7,997 nucleotides of DNA, taken from contig JAFNGF010000161.1 in assembly GCA_017885385.1 (NCBI GenBank), positions 1 through 7,997 on the forward strand, written 5' to 3'. How positions within the stretch are numbered: the stretch's first letter is position 1; each line of letters opens with the position of its first letter. The notes under the pieces were generated by a model. That model searched no databases, was not told the origin of the DNA, and saw nothing but the letters and a program-made list of their open reading frames with translations. Shown in pieces: positions 1 through 5,747 of this stretch. The DNA is from Planctomycetota bacterium. Lineage in GTDB: Bacteria > Planctomycetota > Phycisphaerae > Sedimentisphaerales > Anaerobacaceae. Position numbers and translations under genes: made by a program.

Positions 1-25
1 CCCGGTCAACACAGAATCGTTTAAC

Positions 26-44
26 CGTTGCCGGTACGGCAACG
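26..44. repeat. Perfect hairpin downstream of the polymerase gene
   Basis: Arms CGTTGCCG and CGGCAACG (8 bp, perfect) enclose a GTA loop, about 100 bp beyond the polymerase stop codon. It could end the minus-strand lexA-polymerase transcript, but the minus-strand sequence after the stem (GTTAAACGATT) has no U-tract, so a Rho-independent terminator is not well supported. It may instead be an interspersed palindrome. Between it and the polymerase stop I see only another short repeat and a small CGCC-TTC-GGCG stem. Confidence 0.45.
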
Positions 45-110
45 CAAGGGAAATCCTTTCTGGCACAATCAGACGCCTTCGGCGGGCTCGGCGTGGCGCG
101 GGGCAGGCCT

Positions 111-130
111 GTGTCGAGCGTAGTCGAGAC
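111..130 (+). repeat. TCGA-type short palindromic repeat, copy 1
   Basis: The sequence GTGTCGAGCGTAGTCGAGAC is an imperfect palindrome. It shares the GAGC-n(3-4)-TCGA core with the copies near 166, 284, 7131, 7317 and 7410. It lies just past the 3' end of the polymerase gene. This type of short element is widespread between bacterial genes; here it is intergenic. Confidence 0.6.
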
Positions 131-140
131 ATCTGCCTTC

Positions 141-3107
141 TCACGATGCGCGGCTCTCATTTGTGGGCAGTTCCCTCGACAGGGCTCGGGGCAAGGTTGC
201 CTTGCCACAGTCAGAACATTCTAAAGTTATCGACGATAAATGCTCCGTAACCTTGCCCTTAACCCAAACAGGTCTGCCGCCTGTCCTGAGCGCAGTCGAA
301 GGAGATGAGCAAATGCTTCGATATAACTGGATTTGATCGGGGAAAAAGCTTACCTCAGCCAGGCCGGTTGAATCCTCCAAAGTTACAAACCCCATAACTC
401 TGCCATCATTGGTTATTGCGAGGCGAGCGGTAGCTATAAAGCCCGCTACGGTTACCTTCCTGCCGATGAAGCCGCCAAGCCTTGCTGCCGGCACAGACCT
501 GATCCTTAGCAATAAAGCCGGGTGCCAGCTAAACGGTATGCCTGTGACGTCAAGCTCCGCCTTTAACCTCGAAGCTCGATGCAATGGCTCGGCCATCCCT
601 GATCGGGATTGAAAATTGACCCCGATAAATCGGGGTAAATTGCTGGTGGGGTCCCTAAATAACGTCAGCTGGGCGTCGCCGGGCGCCAAGCCATCACATG
701 CGCCGACGTGGATAAGGTTCTGCAATTCCGGCTTGCGGAATCTTACCCGCCTTGCCAAATCATTTAAATTGCTGAAAGGTCTAATTGCCCTTTCACCGAC
801 AATTGCTTTGGCGCTGTTATGGCTTAAGGCCTTGATAATGCCCAATCCTGCTCGAATGGCTCGGCCTTGCAGGCGCCATTCGATATCGCTATAATTAACG
901 TGCGGCGGCAAAACCTTTATACCGTGTCTTTTAGCATCCCATACATAAACCCGCAAGGGATACATCCCATGATGGTTGTTGAACAAAGAGCAGTAAAACT
1001 GCTGTGGATAATGGGCCTTCAAGTAAGCTGTCTGCCAGGCGATGTTGGCATAGACCGTGGCGTGCGCCTTACAATACGAATAAGCGGCAAAGCGTAAGAT
1101 TTCATCCCAAATCGCTTCTGCGCTCTGCCGGTCGATACCCGCTGCTGTAGCTCTTGAATATACAAAATCAATATATTGCTCCTGCAATCGCGAGGCGGAA
1201 ACCTTCTTCGAGACTTCGGAGCGGAATCTGTCTGCGTCAGCAACACTATAGCCGGCCACTTCAACAGCTATCCGCATCACATCTTCCTGATACAGCATAA
1301 CGCCGTAGGTGTCGCTGAGCAGCTCTTTCATTTTCGGGTGTATGTGCTGGAAAGGCTTTTTGTTGACATATCGCTGGATAAATTCAGCTTTCATCCCGCC
1401 CGAAGCCGGCCCGGGTCTTATCAATGATAGGGCAATGGCCAGGTCTTTTTTGCTTTTGACCTTAAGGGCTCGCAGAAGCTGTCTCATGCCGGGCGACTCG
1501 CTTTGAAATACGCCCAGACTATCGCCGGCGCTTAACATCTTAGCAGTTTTCTGGTCCGCCGGATCTACCATATCTATATCTAAGTTTTGCTCTTTGGTAA
1601 TAATATTGAGCGCCTCATTTACCGTTGAAAGCGCGCGGTTGCCCAAAAGATCGATCTTGACCAAACCGACCGCCTCAGCAGCAGTCTTATCGTACTGAGT
1701 AATAATTACGCCCTTATTCGCCCGCTCCAGCGGAGCAATGTCCCTTACCGGGCATGGCGTAATAACAATACCGCCACAATGGACGCCCAAGTGCCGGGGA
1801 ATACCGACTAATCTCTCGGCAAGTCGGAACAATGGGGAGCCGGTTTTGCTTTCCCGATCAGGGATGGCCGAGCCATCGCCTTGTTTGGCTAATTGGTTTA
1901 TCTGAGCCGGCTCGAAACCGAGCGCCCTGGCCGTATCACGAATCGCGCTGGCAGGGCGGTATCTATTGATGTTGCAGACCATAGCGACATTGGCAAAACC
2001 CCAATTTTCATAGCAGAACCGTATTACCTCATCGCGTCTTCGCCAGCATAAGTCGATATCGATATCCGGACAGTCCGTCCTGCCCGAATTCATAAAACGC
2101 TCGAAATAGAGGTTGTTCTCGATGGGACAAACCCGCGTTAAACCCAATACGTACGCGGCAAGCGAACCAGCAGCAGAACCACGCACATCAACGGGTATGC
2201 TATTGCGTTTGGCGAAATTTACTATCTGGTGGACCACCAAAAAATAATCGCTGAAATTGTTTGTTCGTATAGCGGCTAACTCGTGCTCCAGCCGTTTAAT
2301 TACTTCTTTGCTTACAGGGCTGTATCTTTTGGCAAGACCGATGTGACAGAGCTTGGCCAGCTCCCCGTCGGAGCTCTTATCTTTGCCGAGCTTAAGCTCG
2401 GGCAGGTAATACTTTCCATTCAGCAGCTGGAAATCGCACCGCTGTACGATCTGTTCAGCATTAACGATTGCATCTAGGCAATTGCGGAGCTTGTGCTTAA
2501 GCTGCTCCTGCGGTATGAGCTTATTAAAGCCACAGTTATCCTGCGGCCCCGGGCCTGCTGTGCTAAGCTGCCGTATCCTGGCCAGCAGCCTGGCGGTACT
2601 GACATCGTCATCTACTAAACAATTAAGACCGGCATAGGCGATAGGCGGGATTCCGTTGCCTATAGCAAAATCATCATCTTCCGGCTCTGTGCAACCGGCA
2701 AATAAATAATCCTTGGCAAAGAAGCTTTTCAGCTCCTTCAGCAGTTTGGGTTGATTACAGATACAAATTATCCCCTTACTATTGCTTTTTAGCAGCTCTA
2801 TAAGGTCAAAATTCTCATCCAGGTTTCTGGCGGTAGTTATTCTGCAGATGTTCTTATAGCCGGCTCTATCTTCAGCAAGCAGCACCGCTTTCTTGCTGTC
2901 GGTCAGAATCTCCACCCCGATAATTGGCTTAATGTTCGCCTGCTCGGCTGCCAGGCAAAAATCCACCGCCCCGCACATAGTATTGACATCGGCAAGTGCG
3001 ACAGCGCCGTAGCCGTATTCTGTAGCTTTCTGAACCAATCGCTGCGCCGATACCGCGCCTCTTAAAAGGCTGTAAAAACTTCGCAGTACTAGCGCAGCAA
3101 CGCGCAT
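141..3107 (-). CDS. dnaE: DnaE-type DNA polymerase (error-prone DnaE2/ImuC-like)
   Basis: C-family DNA polymerase alpha chain, 988 aa, shorter than replicative DnaE (about 1160) and near DnaE2/ImuC size. Order: degenerate PHP domain (about 5-240), palm and fingers (about 275-740), helix-hairpin-helix region (about 740-810), OB fold (about 884-965). VRGSAAGS (308-315), PDIDID (347-352) and VKIDLLG (483-489, D486) carry the expected catalytic aspartates, so polymerisation should work. The PHP metal ligands look lost: VLRS (7-10) replaces an HxHS-like motif and ADV (39-41) replaces TDH. QLTLF (813-817) fits the beta-clamp-binding consensus. YRPASAIRD (383-391) is DnaE2-like. ATG at 3107 has GGGG five bases upstream. 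It lies 96 bp after lexA on the same strand, so SOS control and a mutagenic translesion role are inferred. Short repeats are read through in frame near residues 411-419, 834-841, 934-941 and 971-980. The exact subclade is uncertain. Confidence 0.9.
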   Translation of the reverse strand: MRVAALVLRSFYSLLRGAVSAQRLVQKATEYGYGAVALADVNTMCGAVDFCLAAEQANIKPIIGVEILTDSKKAVLLAEDRAGYKNICRITTARNLDENFDLIELLKSNSKGIICICNQPKLLKELKSFFAKDYLFAGCTEPEDDDFAIGNGIPPIAYAGLNCLVDDDVSTARLLARIRQLSTAGPGPQDNCGFNKLIPQEQLKHKLRNCLDAIVNAEQIVQRCDFQLLNGKYYLPELKLGKDKSSDGELAKLCHIGLAKRYSPVSKEVIKRLEHELAAIRTNNFSDYFLVVHQIVNFAKRNSIPVDVRGSAAGSLAAYVLGLTRVCPIENNLYFERFMNSGRTDCPDIDIDLCWRRRDEVIRFCYENWGFANVAMVCNINRYRPASAIRDTARALGFEPAQINQLAKQGDGSAIPDRESKTGSPLFRLAERLVGIPRHLGVHCGGIVITPCPVRDIAPLERANKGVIITQYDKTAAEAVGLVKIDLLGNRALSTVNEALNIITKEQNLDIDMVDPADQKTAKMLSAGDSLGVFQSESPGMRQLLRALKVKSKKDLAIALSLIRPGPASGGMKAEFIQRYVNKKPFQHIHPKMKELLSDTYGVMLYQEDVMRIAVEVAGYSVADADRFRSEVSKKVSASRLQEQYIDFVYSRATAAGIDRQSAEAIWDEILRFAAYSYCKAHATVYANIAWQTAYLKAHYPQQFYCSLFNNHHGMYPLRVYVWDAKRHGIKVLPPHVNYSDIEWRLQGRAIRAGLGIIKALSHNSAKAIVGERAIRPFSNLNDLARRVRFRKPELQNLIHVGACDGLAPGDAQLTLFRDPTSNLPRFIGVNFQSRSGMAEPLHRASRLKAELDVTGIPFSWHPALLLRIRSVPAARLGGFIGRKVTVAGFIATARLAITNDGRVMGFVTLEDSTGLAEVSFFPDQIQLYRSICSSPSTALRTGGRPVWVKGKVTEHLSSITLECSDCGKATLPRALSRELPTNESRAS
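166..195 (-). repeat. TCGA-type repeat, copy 2, forms polymerase C-terminus
   Basis: This 30-bp element begins GGCAGTTCCCTCGAC and ends AGGGCTCGGGGCAAG. It matches 27 of 30 positions with the copy at 7410-7439. On the coding strand it is read as LPRALSRELP, residues about 972-981 of the polymerase, after the natural-looking end of the OB fold. It therefore probably replaced or extended the original C-terminus. Confidence 0.75.
284..303 (+). repeat. TCGA-type repeat, copy 3, inside polymerase OB fold
   Basis: TCCTGAGCGCAGTCGAAGGA is an imperfect palindrome of a type common in bacterial genomes. It is translated on the minus strand as part of SPSTALRTGG (about 935-944), a loop between two strands of the polymerase OB fold. 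The frame is kept on both sides. Confidence 0.8.
584..608 (-). repeat. GATC-type double-hairpin repeat, copy 1 (in polymerase)
   Basis: A 25-bp element built of ATGGC-TCG-GCCAT followed by TCCC-TGATC-GGGA, sharing one base. It is the exact reverse complement of the copies at 1852-1876 and 5723-5747. In the polymerase it encodes SRSGMAEP (834-841), in the linker between the clamp-motif region and the OB fold. The two copies within this gene are inserted in opposite orientations, and both are open. Confidence 0.85.
620..635. repeat. Perfect small palindrome next to the GATC repeat
   Basis: CCCCGATAAATCGGGG has 7-bp arms (CCCCGAT / ATCGGGG) around AA. It lies 11 bp from the 25-bp repeat at 584-608 and is also inside the polymerase reading frame (residues LPRFIGV, about 824-830). 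Together the two elements look like one composite insertion of about 50 bp in a variable linker. Confidence 0.6.
1852..1876 (+). repeat. GATC-type double-hairpin repeat, copy 2 (in polymerase)
   Basis: The 25-bp element consists of TCCCGATCAGGGA and ATGGCCGAGCCAT sharing one A, and is identical to the copy at 5723-5747. It is read on the minus strand as DGSAIPDRE (411-419), just before the conserved segment ending GIPRHLGVHCGG (435-446). That position is a variable linker in C-family polymerases, so a tolerated insertion is plausible. Confidence 0.85.
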
Positions 3108-3156
3108 ACAATCCCCGCTTTGGCAAATGATAACGTAAACAATACTTAATCAGTTA

Positions 3157-3190
3157 CGGCAGTCCTTGCCGGATTCGGGTAAATCCCGAA
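3157..3190. other. Hairpins in the lexA-polymerase gap
   Basis: The 96-bp gap between lexA and the polymerase gene contains two perfect small stems: CGGCA-GTCCT-TGCCG (3157-3171) and TTCGGG-TAAAT-CCCGAA (3174-3190). Neither is followed by a U-tract on the minus strand, so co-transcription is more likely than termination. They could lower the polymerase level relative to LexA by attenuation or RNA processing; this is inference only. Confidence 0.4.
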
Positions 3191-3203
3191 GAGATCTTGC
3201 CGC

Positions 3204-3824
3204 CTATCTTATATTGGTTCTGATACAACCTATAACTTTGCCGATAATACGAATGTCTTTGTCAAACTGCTTAACATATCTGGTTTTGTATCCAGCTTTG
3301 CTGTTGGCCGGTTTTAAGGCGATTCTATTTTTCTGGATATATACTCTCTTAATAGTCGCCTCATCGTCTAATAACACCACGCCAATATGGCCATTTTCGA
3401 TTGTCGAAGTCAGCTTAACCGCCACATAGTCGCCGTCCATAATTCCTTCGTCAATCATGCTGTCGCCGGATACCTTGAGCAGAAATATCCCTTCGGATTT
3501 GTTGAACAGTTTTTCGATATTCACATAGCCTTCTATATTCTGCTCTGCAAGTATCGGCTCACCGGCTGCAACTCGACCAACGATGGGAATGCCGTCGGCC
3601 TGGCTTATCTTGCCGAGATACTCCTGTGATAGCCTGAGCCCTCGATGAGCGCCCGAATCCACCAGGTAGCCTTTTTTCCTTAGATAGCTTACCAGTTGAT
3701 AAACAGCATTCTGAGCCAGGCTAAACCGGCGGGCGATTTCCCTCTGGCTGGGCGGATTGTTCTCGTTTAGCCGGTCTTTGATAAAATTCAGTACCTGTCG
3801 CTGTTTTTCTGTCAACGGCTCCAT
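3204..3824 (-). CDS. lexA: LexA repressor, SOS regulator and self-cleaving protease
   Basis: LexA represses DNA-damage genes and cleaves itself when RecA filaments form. With ATG at 3824 it has 206 aa, the usual family length. The N-terminal winged helix-turn-helix (about 5-65) includes PPSQREIARRF (24-34) and recognition-helix region SLAQNAVYQLVSYLRKKG (35-52). The S24 peptidase domain follows: cleavage site Ala87-Gly88 in VGRVAAGEPI, Ser122 in SGDSM and Lys159 in EATIKR. The spacing between these three sites is the same as in E. coli LexA (84/85, 119, 156), so autoproteolysis should be intact. A TTG two codons upstream (3830) is in frame, but GAGGG sits six bases before the ATG and directly abuts the TTG, which decides for ATG. 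The gene is first in a unit with the polymerase, and its promoter contains a palindrome that suggests autoregulation. Confidence 0.96.
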   Translation of the reverse strand: MEPLTEKQRQVLNFIKDRLNENNPPSQREIARRFSLAQNAVYQLVSYLRKKGYLVDSGAHRGLRLSQEYLGKISQADGIPIVGRVAAGEPILAEQNIEGYVNIEKLFNKSEGIFLLKVSGDSMIDEGIMDGDYVAVKLTSTIENGHIGVVLLDDEATIKRVYIQKNRIALKPANSKAGYKTRYVKQFDKDIRIIGKVIGCIRTNIR

Positions 3825-3830
3825 AATCAA

Positions 3831-3835
3831 CCCTC
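3831..3835 (-). promoter_or_regulatory. lexA ribosome binding site
   Basis: GAGGG on the minus strand, six bases upstream of the ATG at 3824. Its position excludes the in-frame TTG at 3830, where the spacing would be zero. Confidence 0.75.
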
Positions 3836-3853
3836 AGAAACAAACCTTATCAT

Positions 3854-3882
3854 AATATATGGTCGTTTGACCATATAGTCAA
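3854..3882 (-). promoter_or_regulatory. lexA promoter, sigma70-type
   Basis: On the minus strand, -35 TTGACT (3882-3877) and -10 TATATT (3859-3854) are 17 bp apart, each one or two bases from consensus. Transcription would start near 3847, leaving a short leader of about 23 nt before the lexA ATG. AT-rich sequence upstream (3883-3915) could act as an UP element. Confidence 0.8.
3856..3877. promoter_or_regulatory. Candidate LexA operator (noncanonical palindrome)
   Basis: A perfect inverted repeat with 9-bp arms, TATATGGTC and GACCATATA, around GTTT. It fills the spacer of the lexA promoter and touches both the -35 and the -10 elements, the ideal place for an autorepressor. The GGTC-N4-GACC core has the geometry of the GAAC-N4-GTTC boxes of Firmicutes and Actinobacteria but a different sequence. 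It is not the CTGT-N8-ACAG gammaproteobacterial box. I assign it to LexA by position only. Confidence 0.75.
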
Positions 3883-4086
3883 CGAAAATTTTTATTTTCT
3901 TACATTTTATTTTTTGCTCCCTCTGTAAGCTTTCTCACAAGACTAATTTTTCCGTCAGCCTTGCCTTGCAGTTGCAAAGAGGTTATCTTATGCCACAGCA
4001 TGGAGTTTGGTATTGACCGGACGTGCTATTACTGAGTTAGTCAGGTGCAAAAGACAGTCTATCGGCGATTAGGTCATTAACTGTTC

Positions 4087-4893
4087 GTGGGCAGCACAAA
4101 CATGCACATGTGGCCGATATGCCTGCACGACAAGACGAGCATAGAATCATTCCTGCGTAAAAATGCTGAACTCCACATATACAGCATCGGCGACCTGGAT
4201 GACTTCTTCTGGCCTTACACCACCTGGTATGGGCTGCCTGCGGGCAACAGTTTTGAGGCCATAGCACTACTGTATGCGGGGCAGGAATTGCCTACCCTAT
4301 TGGCCTTGTCCGACCGGCCCGGCGTTATGGCAGGACTCCTCAGATCGATTATGCCGCTGCTTCCCCAGCGGTTTTACGCCCATCTTAGCCCCGGTCTTGA
4401 AGGGGTCTTTCGGGAAACACACAGCCTTGACTGCCACGGAGCACACTACAAGATGGCTCTGCGGCGGCCACCAGGCCTTGACAATCCTCCGTGCTGTGAC
4501 ATCGTTCGGCTGGGCAGCTCCAACCTGGATGACCTGCGGCGGCTCTACCAGGACAGTTATCCGGGAAACTGGTTTGAACCAAGGATGCTGGAGACGAATC
4601 AGTATTTTGGGATTAGAATACGAGGGCGGCTTGTCAGCGCTGCGGGCGTTCACGTGTATTCAGAGATGTACCGCGTCGCCGCACTGGGAAATATAGCCAC
4701 GCATCCGGCTTACAGACGCAGAGGCTACGGCCGAGTTGTTACCGCACAGCTCTGCCGGTCTCTAATGGAGAAAGTCGACCACATTGGCTTGAATGTGAAA
4801 GCGGACAACGAAGCTGCTGTCTGCTGCTACCAAAAGGTGGGATTTGAAGTCAACGCGTCATACGGCGAGTTTGTAATCGAGCGGAAGCTATAA
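4087..4893 (+). CDS. GNAT family N-acetyltransferase, two-part
   Basis: Acetyl-CoA-dependent acyltransferase, up to 268 aa, cytosolic. The C-terminal GNAT domain (about 137-267) shows the pyrophosphate-binding loop ATHPAYRRRGYG (204-215) after beta-strand VAALGNI. The late motif NVKADNEAAVCCYQKVGFEV (236-255) is typical of the alpha4-beta7 region. The N-terminal half (about 10-125, including HIYSIGDLDDFFWP) resembles the degenerate N-terminal region of two-part GNAT proteins. The substrate cannot be read from sequence. A stop codon in frame at 4078-4080 limits the start to GTG 4087, ATG 4102 or ATG 4108. None has a strong Shine-Dalgarno, and ATG 4102 is a good alternative. It diverges from lexA across about 260 bp and is followed 12 bp later by the macrodomain gene, so the two are probably co-transcribed. 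I see no convincing promoter of its own. Confidence 0.88.
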   Translation: MGSTNMHMWPICLHDKTSIESFLRKNAELHIYSIGDLDDFFWPYTTWYGLPAGNSFEAIALLYAGQELPTLLALSDRPGVMAGLLRSIMPLLPQRFYAHLSPGLEGVFRETHSLDCHGAHYKMALRRPPGLDNPPCCDIVRLGSSNLDDLRRLYQDSYPGNWFEPRMLETNQYFGIRIRGRLVSAAGVHVYSEMYRVAALGNIATHPAYRRRGYGRVVTAQLCRSLMEKVDHIGLNVKADNEAAVCCYQKVGFEVNASYGEFVIERKL

Positions 4894-4905
4894 GAGGTCA
4901 ATGCC

Positions 4906-5439
4906 ATGAAAGTGAGCATCAACGGTCGTATTCTGGAGCTGGTAGGAAACGATATTACGGAAATGGAAACAGACGCTATCGTCAATGCTGCGAACGATCG
5001 ACTAATCCTTGGTGGGGGGGTGGCGGGCGCGATCAAAAGAAAAGGCGGCCCAGAAATTCAGAAGGAATGTAACAAGATTGGCGGCACATTCGTAGGCGGC
5101 GCTGTCATAACCACCGGCGGCAATCTGAAAGCCAAGCACGTAATTCACGCGGTCGGTCCTCGAATGGGCGAAGGAAACGAGGGCCAAAAGCTAAAAAATG
5201 CCACCCTCGGCTCGCTCAAATTGGCCGACCAAAATAGGCTCAAGAGCATCGCTTTCCCGGCAATCAGTACGGGGATATTTGGGTTTCCCATTCAAAGATG
5301 TGCCCGGATAATGCTCAAGACGACCATCGACTATCTCAAGGGCCAAACCGGCTTGGAAAAAGTGGTCTTTTGTCTATTTGACCGGGATAGCTACGAAGTC
5401 TTTGTAAATCAGTTGAAGGAGGAAACCGCAGGTGATTGA
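4906..5439 (+). CDS. Macrodomain protein, probable ADP-ribose-binding or O-acetyl-ADP-ribose deacetylase
   Basis: Stand-alone macrodomain of 177 aa that fills the whole chain. Ligand-binding landmarks are all present: GNDIT with D16 (adenine recognition), NAAN (27-30), the glycine-rich loop LGGGVAGAI (35-43), VIHAVGP (79-85) and the phosphate loop STGIFGFP (121-128). Such proteins bind ADP-ribose, and many hydrolyse O-acetyl-ADP-ribose or remove ADP-ribose from proteins or nucleic acid. The exact substrate here is not known. The start is fixed by AAGAGGT seven bases before ATG 4906. It lies 12 bp after the acetyltransferase stop, so the pair looks like an operon, which might link acetyl and ADP-ribose chemistry; that link is inference. 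Its end overlaps by 8 nt a possible 26-codon reading frame. A run of seven G (5014-5020) lies in the glycine loop codons. Confidence 0.93.
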   Translation: MKVSINGRILELVGNDITEMETDAIVNAANDRLILGGGVAGAIKRKGGPEIQKECNKIGGTFVGGAVITTGGNLKAKHVIHAVGPRMGEGNEGQKLKNATLGSLKLADQNRLKSIAFPAISTGIFGFPIQRCARIMLKTTIDYLKGQTGLEKVVFCLFDRDSYEVFVNQLKEETAGD

Positions 5440-5512
5440 CATTACCCGCAGAGCCAGTGGAATCTTTGCTTTGGGCCAAATTATGAGTTCAATTTGGTTT
5501 ATTTTGGTTTGA
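5432..5512 (+). CDS. Possible 26-aa hydrophobic small protein
   Basis: A GTG-initiated frame overlaps the macrodomain stop by 8 nt. AAGGAGG (5416-5422) lies nine bases upstream, the best ribosome binding site in the window. The peptide begins MIDITRRASG and continues IFALGQIMSSIWFILV. That gives a short basic head followed by about 16-19 largely hydrophobic residues, which could sit in a membrane. It ends just where the downstream promoter begins. It may be a real translationally coupled small protein, or the surviving start of a gene replaced by the repeat-rich region after it. I recognise no family. Confidence 0.3.
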   Translation: MIDITRRASGIFALGQIMSSIWFILV

Positions 5513-5537
5513 TTTAAGCTGCGAAAATGTGTATACT
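5509..5537 (+). promoter_or_regulatory. Promoter for the ferritin-like gene, with repeated TTAAGCTG
   Basis: -35 TTGATT (5509-5514) and -10 TATACT (5532-5537) are separated by exactly 17 bp. Two exact copies of TTAAGCTG (5514-5521 and 5537-5544) start 23 bp apart, one at the end of each hexamer, and could be a regulator site. The nearest plus-strand gene is at 5778, so the leader would be about 235 nt and contain two palindromic repeats. Confidence 0.6.
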
Positions 5538-5607
5538 TAAGCTGATTCGTGGGTTATAAAAGTGCACACTATGAAAAGGCGGCTTCTTGGTGGGAGATTT
5601 CCTTTGG

Positions 5608-5653
5608 TACCCCCGCCTGCGCGGGGGTAAGCTTGCCCCTGCGAAAGCAGGGG
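5608..5653 (+). repeat. Tandem-hairpin repeat (REP/MITE-like)
   Basis: Two perfect stems lie in a row. The first has arms TACCCCCGC / GCGGGGGTA around CTGC (5608-5629). The second has arms CCCCTGC / GCAGGGG around a GAAA tetraloop (5636-5653). The pair lies in the 338-bp stretch between the macrodomain and ferritin-like genes, downstream of the candidate promoter and so inside a likely leader transcript. Similar GC-rich double-hairpin elements are common short mobile repeats in many bacterial genomes. No U-tract follows, so it is not a standard terminator. Confidence 0.75.
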
Positions 5654-5722
5654 TCCTCGGTGACTGTCGCGGCAGTGTTGCAGGACCTGTTTTTCAGATG
5701 GGCACAGAACTGGTCGTGCCAG

Positions 5723-5747
5723 TCCCGATCAGGGATGGCCGAGCCAT
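5723..5747 (+). repeat. GATC-type double-hairpin repeat, copy 3 (intergenic)
   Basis: Identical over 25 bp to the element inside the polymerase gene at 1852-1876: TCCCGATCAGGGA overlapping ATGGCCGAGCCAT. It ends 30 bp before the ferritin-like start codon. Its presence both in a coding linker and between genes shows that it is a dispersed element rather than a protein motif. Confidence 0.85.

Noticed and set aside
854..881. Possible further copy of the GATC-type repeat inside the polymerase (shares ATGGCTCGGCC)
   Set aside because: Only 11 bases match, and the encoded residues (LQGRAIRAGLG) align with a normal conserved segment of C-family polymerases, so chance or partial similarity is more likely.
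3174..3190. Stem TTCGGG / CCCGAA as a terminator between lexA and the polymerase gene
   Set aside because: Six pairs with no U-tract on the minus strand; co-transcription seems more likely.
3966..3992. Possible promoter TTGCCT-N17-TATCTT for the acetyltransferase
   Set aside because: Only three and four of six consensus bases match, so it is too weak to list.
3990..4016. Eight-codon frame MPQHGVWY with AAGAGG seven bases upstream, before the acetyltransferase gene
   Set aside because: It could be a leader peptide, but it is too short to judge, is not in frame with the gene, and no attenuator-like structure follows.
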